A stretch of 64,000 nt of DNA, from positions 445,116 to 509,115 of the forward strand of contig MNCI01003927.1 in the NCBI GenBank assembly GCA_015680685.1. Direction: 5' to 3'. The DNA comes from Gnetum montanum (Eukaryota > Streptophyta > Gnetopsida > Gnetales > Gnetaceae). Positions 34,320 through 45,800 of the stretch are shown here, piece after piece (the stretch's first letter is position 1; each line of letters starts with the position of its first letter). Position numbers and translations under genes: made by a program. The notes below the pieces were generated by a model. That model did no database searches. It was not told the DNA's origin and worked only from the letters and a program-made list of their open reading frames with translations.

Positions 34320-36290
34320 TCAAGGTAACCACATGTGAGAATAATCTGTTGATATGTAACCTGAGAAATTCTTGCTCCAACTTCTACTTAATAAGAGAAT
34401 ATGTGAATCTGGTATATCTGCCACTTGAATAGTTACTCTACTTCTGATGCGAGGTTCAGAAGCAATTTCCAATAAGACATTTGGTAATTGACCCACAATC
34501 TTCACTCTACTTTTATCCACTTGAACAATCTTTCTATTTGATTTTTCAGGAATCAAACCAAGTCTCTTACATATACATAATGGCATTATAGTAGATGTAG
34601 CTCCAGAATCAACCAAACAATTGTGTAAGAATTTATCCTTTAATTTCATTGTCAAAAGGAAAGGAGGAGCTTCCTTGTCATACGAAGTCCTTAACTTTTC
34701 ATCATTGTTAGACACATAACTTAACTCTGATTCTCTAGCTCTCCTTTTACCTTTAATGAATTCTAAAGCCTTTCTTTGCTGATCTCCTATTTGAAGCAAC
34801 TGATAGAGGCTAATATTGGCTTTGACATGTTTAAGGTCTTCTATCAAATCATATTCTCCATCACCAATGAAGCTTGATCTCTTTATCCATTTATTAAAAG
34901 ACTGATTTGGAGTGCTTTGCTCCACTTGATTGTCTTTACCTTTATTCTTATCCTTTCTACTTGGCTCAAAAGCTTTTCTCTTAGTAGATGGATCAGTAAT
35001 AACATTTGGGGGTCTAGAAGTAGTTAGTCTTTCCTTAGATCGAAGACTATATCCATTTTCCTCATTGTTATTACATTCTTCATCTGAAGACATATCTTCT
35101 TCAGAACTTGATAGAGAAGAAGTATCACTAGATCCATTGCTAGAAGATTTACTTGCATAATGAACACTAGATAACTCATTATCAGATTCAATATCAAGAA
35201 AGTTGGACATAATAAGATCACTTTCATCCTCATCTTCTACTAACTTAGTGTCTTGATGTTTATGCTTTCTATTTTTCCTTTCTTCCTTGATATTAACTCT
35301 TGCCAATGCTTTTTCAAGCTTCACTATTTTGTTAGACATATCTCTCATTAATTGTCCTTTTTCAGATCCTACTCTTTCATGTTCTTGCTCTATCTTAACA
35401 TGAGATGGACCTGGTAAAGCTTTAAATTGAGCAAAATCTTGCATAGGAATCATAACTCTTTCTTCTCTTTTTTGAATTGCAATATTTTCTTCAGGATTCA
35501 AGTTCAACTGTTTTTCTAACTGTATAGCTTCACTAAAGTAGTCATTTAGTGTAGTTAAGTTTGGAGTTCTCCTTAACCAAATTGAAATGTTGGGGTTGAC
35601 AGCCTTAAGGTAAGTTTCCTTAAGCATTTCTTCTGATGGCCTATATTGCCTTTGAAAGAGTCCACAAATTCGTTGAAACTTAATGTTGAAATCTCTAATT
35701 GACTCTTTAACTCCTTGCTTAGCTTGTATCAGCCCACAGTATAGTTGTTGTTGATCTAATTGATTACCAAACTGGGCCAAGAAAAGATTCTTCATATCAT
35801 CCCAACTTGTAATACTATTACTTGGTAAGTTTGAATACCAAATCTGAGCCATATCCTTTAGATTTGATACAAACAACCTACAAGCTTGATCTTCATGTTG
35901 AATATTTGCATGAGCTAAAGCTAACTCAAACATGTGAATATATTCTTCAGCTAAATAAGCTTTTCTAGGAATAAAAGGCTCAGGCAAGTATTTGTAAACT
36001 ACCTTAGGAATATCATTGTAATTCTCAAATCCTAATGGTGTAACTCTTTGCCAAGGATTTGCCATCCTATTCCTTTGTATAATTGAACTCTTAGACTTTC
36101 TAGATCTTCTCTTACGAATTGATGAACCAGAGATAATGGGTGATCTTCTTGATCTTCTAGTTTTCACTCCACTACTTGTTCCCAATTCGAAATTTTTCTT
36201 TTCTTCTTCCTCTGATGAAGAATCAGTCTTAGAATCTAGAATATCTTTGGAAATTTTCAAATCTTCCAAACTATCAATCTTCTTGGTCAT
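34320..36290 (-). CDS. gag-protease polyprotein of element B
   Basis: Intact 656-codon frame. The start at 36,290 (MTKKIDSLEDLKISKD) is about 95 bases after the primer site. A basic Arg/Ser patch (about 45-75) precedes the retrotransposon-gag core, about 95-255 (DMAQIWYSNLPSNSITSWDD, then LFLAQFGNQ). A Lys/Glu helical region and an acidic Ser run (about 375-420, SSDTSSLSSSEEDMSSDEE) follow. The protease is near the end, with catalytic CLVDSGATSTIMP (Asp 561) and the ILLLSRSW block. No CCHC zinc knuckle is visible. It ends at TGA 34,320; the same frame continues into pol, so the stop is either a readthrough point or a mutation. The latter is more likely, as two more stops follow closely. Confidence 0.93.
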   Translation of the reverse strand: MTKKIDSLEDLKISKDILDSKTDSSSEEEEKKNFELGTSSGVKTRRSRRSPIISGSSIRKRRSRKSKSSIIQRNRMANPWQRVTPLGFENYNDIPKVVYKYLPEPFIPRKAYLAEEYIHMFELALAHANIQHEDQACRLFVSNLKDMAQIWYSNLPSNSITSWDDMKNLFLAQFGNQLDQQQLYCGLIQAKQGVKESIRDFNIKFQRICGLFQRQYRPSEEMLKETYLKAVNPNISIWLRRTPNLTTLNDYFSEAIQLEKQLNLNPEENIAIQKREERVMIPMQDFAQFKALPGPSHVKIEQEHERVGSEKGQLMRDMSNKIVKLEKALARVNIKEERKNRKHKHQDTKLVEDEDESDLIMSNFLDIESDNELSSVHYASKSSSNGSSDTSSLSSSEEDMSSDEECNNNEENGYSLRSKERLTTSRPPNVITDPSTKRKAFEPSRKDKNKGKDNQVEQSTPNQSFNKWIKRSSFIGDGEYDLIEDLKHVKANISLYQLLQIGDQQRKALEFIKGKRRARESELSYVSNNDEKLRTSYDKEAPPFLLTMKLKDKFLHNCLVDSGATSTIMPLCICKRLGLIPEKSNRKIVQVDKSRVKIVGQLPNVLLEIASEPRIRSRVTIQVADIPDSHILLLSRSWSKNFSGYISTDYSHMWLP

Positions 36291-36385
36291 GAACTAAAAA
36301 TAGTATCTAATTTCTTAAGCCTTTATAGTAACAAAGAATTGTTGATATGCTTATAAGGCTTATGAACCTAGAGGCTGAATTTTCA

Positions 36386-36403
36386 GCCCTCCTTCTAGCG
36401 CCA
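36386..36403 (-). promoter_or_regulatory. primer-binding site of element B
   Basis: Minus strand TGGCGCTAGAAGGAGGGC begins seven bases after the LTR end (GCCAACA). TGGCGC is the expected complement of a tRNA 3' end (GCGCCA); I cannot name the tRNA with confidence. Confidence 0.65.
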
Positions 36404-36749
36404 AAATAATTGTTGGCAACTGTTTGGGATGTGACCACCAACGAGCATCCTCGAACAGGATTTAGGTGCCTGCTAGTCTCTGGCAACACCAAGGCCCAGA
36501 TACCTCCAAATAAACTCAGTAGTTAATGTGAGTATGTGTGTGTGCTTTTGCGGTGTGTGGTTGTGTAAATGTAACAATTGCATTGTGTGTGAACTACAAA
36601 TGACTTACTTTAAAGAGATTCAGCCAAGTTTGCCAAGTATTGTGAGTTCTTGAAAATTTCCTATTTTGTTCAACTGCCTAGTCTATGCGGTCCTTATAAT
36701 ACCTACTTGTAACAAATAAAATTTTGCAAAAACATTTGAGCACAACTCC

Positions 36750-37527
36750 NNNNNNNNNNNNNNNNNNNNNNNNNNNNNNNNNNNNNNNNNNNNNNNNNNN
36801 NNNNNNNNNNNNNNNNNNNNNNNNNNNNNNNNNNNNNNNNNNNNNNNNNNNNNNNNNNNNNNNNNNNNNNNNNNNNNNNNNNNNNNNNNNNNNNNNNNNN
36901 NNNNNNNNNNNNNNNNNNNNNNNNNNNNNNNNNNNNNNNNNNNNNNNNNNNNNNNNNNNNNNNNNNNNNNNNNNNNNNNNNNNNNNNNNNNNNNNNNNNN
37001 NNNNNNNNNNNNNNNNNNNNNNNNNNNNNNNNNNNNNNNNNNNNNNNNNNNNNNNNNNNNNNNNNNNNNNNNNNNNNNNNNNNNNNNNNNNNNNNNNNNN
37101 NNNNNNNNNNNNNNNNNNNNNNNNNNNNNNNNNNNNNNNNNNNNNNNNNNNNNNNNNNNNNNNNNNNNNNNNNNNNNNNNNNNNNNNNNNNNNNNNNNNN
37201 NNNNNNNNNNNNNNNNNNNNNNNNNNNNNNNNNNNNNNNNNNNNNNNNNNNNNNNNNNNNNNNNNNNNNNNNNNNNNNNNNNNNNNNNNNNNNNNNNNNN
37301 NNNNNNNNNNNNNNNNNNNNNNNNNNNNNNNNNNNNNNNNNNNNNNNNNNNNNNNNNNNNNNNNNNNNNNNNNNNNNNNNNNNNNNNNNNNNNNNNNNNN
37401 NNNNNNNNNNNNNNNNNNNNNNNNNNNNNNNNNNNNNNNNNNNNNNNNNNNNNNNNNNNNNNNNNNNNNNNNNNNNNNNNNNNNNNNNNNNNNNNNNNNN
37501 NNNNNNNNNNNNNNNNNNNNNNNNNNN
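36750..37527. other. assembly gap (778 N)
   Basis: Flanks match the other LTR at 27,523 and 28,390, which implies about 866 missing bases rather than 778. Confidence 0.97.
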
Positions 37528-38120
37528 GCCTTTTTATAGGGTTCCAAGGTAGGTAGGGAAGTTACATATTTAAAAATATCTCACCTAACTTCTCTCCCAA
37601 GTAACTTGGCCAACCAATTAGGAGATTACTTGCTAAAATATCCTAGCTAACTGTTCTCCCAAGTAAGGAGGTTACAACTTACTCATTTAATTATGAAGGA
37701 GTTATTTAGGAAGTTATACATATAATTAGGAGCAATTTATGCTTTGGAAGTTAGATCTATACTACAAATATTTAAAATATTATAAACATGTTAATATTGA
37801 TACTACAAATATTTGTAGGTAGTAACTTATATAATATAAAAGGTAAGTTTATAACTGGGGCTTCACACTCAGTGCATATGGTATTGTGGATTATTTTAAA
37901 TTTTTAAAATTTTATTTAATAAACTGCAACTCCATTTTACCAGCATCGGCTCAAAATATCTCCAGACACTTGTCTTGATGTGCCTCTGTGTCTTTGTTGC
38001 CGTATTCATCGGACTGGTATGCGATGCCGAATGCATCGGCATTGGACATGGCTGCTGTTTTGGAAGGGAAGTTGCGAAGACCCTGCAACTGCCTGAAAAT
38101 ATTGTGCCGTGTGCACCGCG

Positions 38121-38272
38121 CAGTTCTGTGATGACGTCCAAGGTGTGAATCTTAGGGGCTCCTCCTGCTGTGGCAAAGCTTCTTTTTATAACGGNACAGT
38201 TCTGTGATGACGTCCAAGGTGTGAATCTTAGGGGCTCCTCCTGCTGCGGCAAAGCTTCTTTTTATAACGGCG
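38121..38272. other. probable assembly join: duplicated ~75 bases around one N
   Basis: A segment starting CAGTTCTGTGATGACGTCC and ending TTTTTATAACGG occurs at 38,121-38,194, then N at 38,195, then again at 38,197-38,272. The other LTR has it once (28,943-29,016). Confidence 0.8.
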
Positions 38273-38951
38273 AGGGTTTGTTCATGTAGAACGGCACATA
38301 ATCCAGTAGGGTTTGGCGACACACGAGGAGGTCTTTGTGGCTCTGTTTACCCTGCACAGAGGCGGCCAACACTACTTACGTTTTGCTATTTTTCTGTTGA
38401 CCCCCTCAAAAAAAAATACAGATGTCTGTTCGTCTTTTTTTCTATTTTTGATGACTGCCGCAGCCGCGTTTTTTTTATGCATAAATAACGTCGCGTTGAT
38501 GTCTTTGCCGTCCTCTCCGTCTTTGCCTTCGGTCATGGTCTGCATCGCTGCCATCTTCTTCACGTTGCCCTCAATCGTGACCTGCAAAATTCCAGTGAAC
38601 TCTACAGTCCTTCCAAAGGTGCGCCATGCCTTGGTACCTTGCGCTCATACCATAGTGAAAAAAAATCTAATTTTTTAAAATTTTTGCAATGCTTATCTTT
38701 TGACATCCTTCTCTTAGTCCATATGCTGGGGAATGTTTGACAGGATCTCTTAATATGAGATACAGAGCCAGTGCCATCCTAATGTTATCATTAAGTGATT
38801 TCCATCTCTCTCTTTTTTAAAAAAAAAATAGAAATCAATACTTTGCCCAATTACATCTTGCCATTTCAAATATTTGTATTGAAATATTTTAGAAAATCTC
38901 AATCATCTCATGTCTCTGTTCCATAAAATGGCTAAATGTGTCAACAATACC

Positions 38952-40161
38952 ATCCTCCAAACCCATTCGCAACTCTCACACTGATAGCTCCACTACCACC
39001 CGCTCTAGCAATGAAAGGGGAACTTCCCACTCAACCTTAGCAACGTAATGCTGCGAGAGCTATGAACCTCCAACCTGGTACTAGTTCTGACAACCATACA
39101 AAGAGAAGACCTTTCTTTAGAACCAACAGTCCAACCAAGCTCTCACAACCACAGGCAGTTGATTTTCTGAACGCTCCTCCATCAAATAAGGCTTCAGAGC
39201 TCCCTTCAAACCAAAAATAGAGCTCAACGCACACGGTTATGTTAACACATGTCGTCACTGACTGGATTAAGGAGGGCCACCTTCCCAAGAAATTCTCTAA
39301 CCCCGTAAGCCCTTTAATCTATCTCCAAGTCATTGGGAATGAACCTTGTAAAGCTCTTCTGGACTTAGGTTCCATAGTTAACTTGATATCACAAGAGATG
39401 CATAACTCCTAGAACCTACCTCCACTAAAGAAGAGAAATATTCGCTTGGAGCTGGCTGACTAGTCCATCACTATTCCCTTGGGATTGGTGGAGGACATTG
39501 TTACCACTGTGTGTGGGTGGTCATACCTAGTTGATTTCCTAATGATACAAGTAAACAATGACAAAGGGGACTTCCCAATAATAATGGGAAGGGCAGGGCT
39601 AAGTACCATAAATGCATGCCTAGGAATCCGTGATCTTTCCCTGGAAATATCTAAGGAAAACACTTTTGGGCAGATTGAGAAGAAGAAAGTTCCATGCATC
39701 ACATACAGTGATATAGGGTGTGATTGTGTATAGGAATGTTCAACATTGCCTACATGCAACCGGTGTACCCAATAAATTAACATACAAAAGTTCTTATATG
39801 TAGCAACCACACAACAAGAAGACACCCAGTGGTTGATAGCTAATCAAGAGAGCAACTCACCAATGTGCATGGAACTAACTGAGAGAACAACTTGCACTCA
39901 CATCGAAAGCATAGATGCACTAGAGCAAGAGCATCACCGACTTCCAAACCTTAACTTGTAAACATCAATTGGGGGAAGTTGGGAACTACTAAAAAATTTA
40001 AACACTCCGATGAGAGATCACTAGTCAATGTGCAACAGACCAAACCTTACCATAAATCTAGAATGGTCAATGCACATAATACCTTGGAGAAGGGACAACC
40101 CCGCTCATTATTTTGGATCTACTCCCAATTCATTCATGGGGGAGATGGCCACCTATGCTGA
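38952..40161 (+). pseudogene. gag tail and protease of A3, after element B
   Basis: Begins with the block ATCCTCCAAACCC, which continues the gag-protease linker and matches A2 16,055 onward (AACGTAATGCTGCGAGAGCT block at 39,041). The protease shows KALLDLGSIVNLISQEM (about 39,347-39,400), catalytic Asp kept, then ITIPLGLVEDIVTTVCGWSY and IIMGRAGLST (39,580), where Trp has become Gly. Stops lie at 39,411 and 39,462. After about 39,960 the reading jumps from the pre-RT linker to the last codons of integrase (LVNVQQTKPY at 40,022), so RT and the integrase core are deleted. Confidence 0.8.
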
Positions 40162-42031
40162 TCAATGGAAGCCCTTAGTTCCTTTTTAAATTTTTTTTAC
40201 ACATTTTTTTTTTACAAATTTCTTTCACTTTTCTTGTTTTCTTTTTTTTGCAACATCATTCATACTTTTTCATTATTTGTATGTTTATTTATTTTGTTAG
40301 GATTGTCACCTAATAAGTGCTCCTGATGGTGGTATGAACTGTATTCTATTGATATCCAATGTTTGGTTTTTACCTTTGAGTTATAATGTTGATACTAAGG
40401 TATGGTTCTTTTGATATAATAGGAAATGAGTCCACATCATCCATGCATATATGAATTTCTATGTTCTCTCTTGGCTTGACACTGTACAATCCCTTTCTTT
40501 CAATAATAATAAGAACTATCAACGAATTGGTGACTGGGCATTTCTCAAACTTAGGAAGGACTTAAGGATTGAAAAGGGTATGACTTCAAGGAGACTTGAT
40601 GCATTTGTGTTGGCCATTCTCTTGGGTTCTTGGATGTTTTGTTCTTGAGTTTTCCTTACCATTCTGACATTGCTCCATTATCAGGAAGCTGAGCCAATAA
40701 AAATAAAAAATTCTTTGCATGGTGTGATTCTCACACAAAAAAAAACAATGAGAATTCAAAGCACACCCCTTTGACGAACTAATCATCTGGGCTACAAGCA
40801 CTTGTTATGGAACTAAATAAACCTATTCCCTCTAACTAAGGCCCTCTCTCACTTCCTACTCCTTCCTTTCTCATTTCATCAGAATGGTGGTGAATTTTTG
40901 GTAGAAGCATTCTTGTTACTTCAAGTGGATGGATTGGCCAAATGTATTAATATGAAATCACTCGATGTGGATTGTTTGAGGCTGGACTTAGAATGAGATC
41001 TAATAAGTCACATTAACCATTAATACACAAGGGGCTGTACACCACCTTGTTCTTGAGACTCCATTCCATTATCTTCTTTCCATCATTCTTTCTCCATTTT
41101 CCACGTCATTGCCAGTTATATCAATAGTCCATATTTTGGTTAATGCATTCTTTTCTTCTTGGTAAATTCTTATGGTTAAGATTTTAACTCTTGCTTCCAA
41201 ATGATATTTCTAGAACCTACAGACTCTTTGAATGAAGGACTACTAGGGCATTAAGGGCATGAGCCTTCTTTGGGGAGGATTCACTGGCATTCCTATTTGG
41301 TGCATTAGTTAACTTCTTTCCCATAAACATTACTACAATCACCATTTATTTTGTTCACTTTCCACCTATGACATCCATTTTATTGGCATTATCATTGTTT
41401 CTTTTTCTCCCTCTTTCTTATTCCTTATCTTTTTTCATTCTATCACTACCGGAGGTTCACTCTTAGTCATGGGGATCCTGATCCATTTTTTTCAATTTTC
41501 TCCTAACCCCTACACCTTACACCTTCGGTAGTCACTAGTATTATATCTCCAGAATCCATATTAGCCATATCACAACTTAGCCAATAAACCATACACTGAG
41601 GTAAGGTATCAATTGCATTGTGATTTATTTACCCTTGCTAATATGTGACTGTGTTGTGTGTGCAGATGGTGACCATATGACAATGGATTGGAGCTAGAAA
41701 AACACTTAGGATGCATTGGTGCTGGAATAGTTATGCAAGGAACAAGACTAATGACGCAGCTATGGATGCACAACGGAAGGTACAATTTTGGCATTGGTAG
41801 CAGTAGACTTCTTCTTTTCTATCTCTCTCTTCTCTCTTAGTTGCCAAATAAGGCTGGATGTCAAATGTGTATAATGTTCACCCTTGTTATCATGAACACT
41901 AATATTGCATTGTATTGTAATGATGATCCATTACCCCATTCACCATTAGTGTCATTAAAGTCAATAATTTCATACCTTCCCAATATTTTGTAACGAACTG
42001 AAGGACAAGTTTTTATTAGGTCATGTGGGTA
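40162..42031 (+). other. 3' non-coding region of A3
   Basis: Aligns throughout with A2 17,190-19,097, including the AATGTTTGGTTTTTACCTT block (40,357), the GGGCATGAGCCTTCTTTGGG block (41,255) and the conserved unrecognised ORF block at 41,605-41,800, here broken by stops and a shift. It ends with a purine patch (CATGTGGGTA) before the 3' LTR. Confidence 0.7.
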
Positions 42032-42844
42032 TGATGAGCCATGATATCACGTACGGGATATAGCATCTTCCCCTGCGATATCACGTACGCTATATTGCAT
42101 CCTAGTGCAATGTCTATAAATAAGAGGTGGCTTTGCCTTATTCAGACATATAGACTTAGAACCTTAGCCAAACTATAGTAGTTTTACCATTCCAAAGTTA
42201 GAATAATTTCCATGTGCTTGCAGTAGGAGTCTTAAAGTGAATGGATCTTTATTCGAGCAAATTGTACCTGAGCACACATTTGTGTACGGTAATAAAGATG
42301 AACTTTTTGATAAACCTTGAAGCATATGGACTAAGCTAAATTGTAATTAATTACTGTTAATATTTAAATTCTTTCCTAGATAATTAATCTCTCTCAACCC
42401 TTGACTCTCCTAGTTAAGTGCACTTAGTACGACTGCTTCGAGCATGTGTGAAGTTCTTGGTAACATAGTAACGATTAGCATTTGGTAATCCCAGCAGTGT
42501 TACACTGGTTCAAGATGTGTGCGGCAAGTGGGAACAAATGCTAGTGTTAGGATAAATTAGAAATTAGTTAGTGAATAGTTAATATAAGTTAGTCACTTAG
42601 TTCTCTCCACCTCTCCCTATTAGCATAAAGACATTAAAAAAATAAAAGATATAAAAATCATATACCTCAAGCTTACTTAACCATACAACCGTGACAATAC
42701 AAGTAAGTTTCGGAAGACAACGATTGATTAACCTTAAGTGTCCCATTAAGGCGCGTAAGCACTTAGTCCTTGGAGTTCGACCAGATTGCACGTGAAACGC
42801 TCGTATTCGTATGGTTGAGTGTAGGGGTACCTCGCAACTCATCA
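42032..42844 (+). repeat. 3' LTR of A3
   Basis: 813 bases, TGATGAGCC to AACTCATCA. Palindromes at 42,040-42,105 are partly eroded (GGGATATAGC, GCGATATCACG). TATA box at 42,115, polyadenylation signal in GTAATAAAGATG (about 42,290). Confidence 0.95.
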
Positions 42845-45800
42845 GTTGTGATGAGTGTTCTAGCCTCTATAGTACTTCTTTGTACTTTAAACTTCACCTA
42901 CAAACAAATCAAGAATCATGGAATTGTTAAAAAATAAACCATGAGTTATAGTAAGGTTGTACTTGTCATGGTGAGGTCATGGTCTTCAAAAAATATTGGT
43001 GTGTTTATCACAAGTCATGGTGATGTTGTGGTCCTAGAGGAAATAAAGAATAGCATTGAAAATTTTTTTTGAAGCAAATATTAGCAAATTCAAGGCTTAA
43101 AAATTTAAACAAATACTAAAAACATGTTATATAACCTTCAAACATGGTGAGAAAAGCTTGAATTAGAATATAACATGAATTAATTCTTGAATTTAACTTA
43201 TAAGTGTGAAAAACATAAAACCATTATAAACATGCATGAACTCTTGAATCTTTAATAAAATGCTTTGAAATGCTTTTAGAAACATGATACAAATCTGAGA
43301 AAATACTCTCACAAGTTAAGAAGCTTAGAACAAGTACATGTAAATGGAGTTATGTGTTTGTACATCCAATTAATATGAAAGGACTAAAATCCATTAACAT
43401 GAACATGAAAATAGAGGGAAATTTGCATGAACCTATAAATGGGAAGTGGATCCCTTGAATTAAAGCATGGAACCAATTCTAAATTCTTCAAATATTTACT
43501 AAAAATATTAGAAAATATATATTTAACTTTAGAAAATTAAGAGATCTTGAAATTGAAACATGCATATAAGAAACCTATAAGAATGCATAAATTGTGAGAA
43601 ATAATAAAAGAAAGTCTTGTTAGAACTTGGGAGAAGAACCCATGCAAGGTGATTCACTTTTAAAATTGAGAGGGCCATGCTATAAGAATGTAAGAAAAAA
43701 AGAAAGAGAAAAGTTAAGATAGCTTGCACAAGGATACTTAAGAATTGAAGGAAGGAAGAGCATTTATTCACTTCAACTCAAAATTCAAGGTAAGAAAAGT
43801 TACAAAGGGAGGGATTCACTCCTATTCATACTTTCTATAAAGGATGTTTCCTATAAGAGAATGAACCACACATGAATGCTCTTGATCACTTCTTACTCTT
43901 TTTAGTAATTTGCATAATTGCTAACCTTCTAAGATCCTTTTTCTTCAAACAAACATACTTATAACTCCTAATACATCAAAGTAAATATATAAACATAAAA
44001 AGAAAAACTTTCACTATTTCCTACTCTACTCAACATCAAAGGAAATGAAGATGGAGTTAGAAGGCATGCATTCATATTGTTTCTAATAGGTTTGAAAAAT
44101 TATTACTTATTAACTTGTACTATTAAGTTTTGATCATGTATGAATGTGATGTTGATGTTAATGTTTATGGATAGAACTACAACTGAAAGAGTGATCAATT
44201 GGTTAATTAGGTAACCTAGAAATTGAGTTCAGGTAAAAAGCCCAAGTGGATTATGGTTCTTACTCAAGATTTCATTTTGAGTAAGAGAAGGATTAAGTAT
44301 TGATAGATCTAGTTAGAACTTATAAATTTGAATCCTAAACCTCTAATGAAAATTGATAAAAATTAATGAAAATTTGATTCATCACAAGTGATGGTATTTT
44401 GCCACAAGTCATGATATTTTCATCTCAATCAAATGATAGGTCCTGATATGTTAAAATAGAAAAAAAATCAAATTGAGGATTCCATAAGTATGCCATGAAG
44501 GCATGAGAAGTCTAGGTCTTACTAAAATAAAGAAAATATTTAAACTCAAGATTACACAAAAGCTTCACAAGGATACTATGGGTTGTAGTACTTTTACATT
44601 TCTTTTTATGAAGATCATATCTCATGGTATATTACTACAATTTAGAGTTTGGAGAATTTTACTAATCACAAGTTCTGATTAACTTATGGTTGATAACCAA
44701 GATTACCATGGGTTGTGATGAGCTTATGGTTAATGTTTAATGATACCATGACCTAACCATGAGTCATGTTATGAATCAAATACTCAAGTTTCAATATTTC
44801 AACCTTTGGATTTCAATGAAACTTAAATCTTAGATGTAATCAAAGGTAGTCCAATAACCTTGATAATCAGATCAAACATATTAACAATATTTGAGATGGT
44901 TTTACATTGATTAATATTAACAATTTTTCTGTTGATTAATATTAATGAGTTTTAGAATTCTTGATGAGAGAGTTCTAAAACTAAATTGAGTTAAATTAAA
45001 TGTAGTTAATGATGATACTTTATGAGCTTGATGGTTGATGATGATGACTATTGATCTTGACAAATGCTTAATCAAATTTATGATTATTAATGATTGATAA
45101 TAGAATAATGTTAAGATGTTGCTAAAAATTGTTTAAGTTATATGAAGAGGTATGAGAGGAATGAGAGCTGAAAAAATTGTACTCAATCTTTATTTTTGAT
45201 TTGTAAAAGCATTACATCATGGTAGAACCTTTGTATTTGTAAAAATTAATTAGGGTCATATTAGGGAATAATGAAAAGTCACTCCCCAGTAATAAAAATA
45301 AATGTATTATGAAAAATAATTATGAATTGGGATCAAATTCAGTTATTTTTGTCTATAAATTTATAAAATAATAAAAAATAACTGGTTTTTTGTTTTACAT
45401 TAACAGAAGACAAATAAAGTATATGGCTTTAATTCCTAAACCATAAGACATGCTAAAATATCACTTGCACTACATACTACTATTAATATTAAGCTATCAT
45501 CAACTTCATGGTAATTTTAGAAATTTAGTAGGTAATTAAAGCAATCTACCACCACTAGTAGAAGAAGAATATGAGTTTATGTTACTAGTTTATTGAATTC
45601 CATGATTAAGAGATTTTGAAACTCATAGAAGACATGTAGACATTAATAATGATTATAATATTCAAATTTATATCATTGGTTAACTAAGTTTGATGGCAAG
45701 TACACATGAAACAATATTACACATGATACACTAAGAGATGGATGTAGTTTCCATAGTTTTTTGTTGGTTGGTGGTGGAGGAGATGCATTTTGGTTTTATG

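Larger units (their letters stand above)
27184..38946 (-). mobile_element. element B: Ty3/gypsy retrotransposon with an extra RNase H upstream of RT
   Basis: Seen: LTRs at 27,184-29,698 and 36,411-38,946 with ends TGTTGGC and GTCAACA, a perfect 5-bp target-site duplication ATACC (27,179-27,183 and 38,947-38,951), and minus-strand coding. Reading order on the minus strand: LTR, primer site, gag-protease, RNase H, RT, second RNase H, integrase, small third ORF with its own TATA, purine tract, LTR. Total 11.8 kb including a 778-base gap in the 5' LTR. Dual RNase H suggests affinity to the Tat group, but the order differs from the Tat order I know. This is the youngest-looking large element here. 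Confidence 0.95.
36411..38946 (-). repeat. 5' LTR of element B (with assembly gap)
   Basis: Same ends as the other LTR. It contains the 778-base gap and a single N with an adjacent duplicated segment. Over the first ~340 aligned bases I count roughly 22 differences from the 3' LTR, mostly transitions and many at CpG positions (for example GACGCGACC versus GATGTGACC). Confidence 0.93.
24002..42844 (+). mobile_element. Athila-like LTR retrotransposon, copy A3, split by element B
   Basis: LTRs at both ends (TGATGAG...CTCATCA) are flanked by GTTAT (23,997-24,001) and GTTGT (42,845-42,849), a one-mismatch target-site duplication. The interior is gag (24,936-27,178), then inserted element B, then the gag tail, protease and 3' non-coding region (38,952-42,031). 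RT, integrase and the third ORF are missing, as in A2. Without B the copy would be about 7.1 kb. Confidence 0.93.

Noticed and set aside
34320-34322. Programmed stop-codon readthrough between gag-protease and pol in element B
   Set aside because: Two further in-frame stops lie within the next 155 bases, so mutation is the simpler reading; kept only as a refutation test in the findings.
36678-37547. Long open frames over the N run in element B and similarly at 53,822-54,633
   Set aside because: They are open only because N codons carry no stops; no evidence of coding.
38313-38678. 121-codon plus-strand frame in the right B LTR
   Set aside because: The equivalent in the left LTR (29,197-29,421) is much shorter and out of step, so there is no sign of a kept protein. 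The opposite strand has the more protein-like short frame.
43529-43771. 80-codon minus-strand frame in AT-rich DNA
   Set aside because: Low-complexity, Phe/Leu/Ser-rich as expected of AT-rich non-coding DNA.
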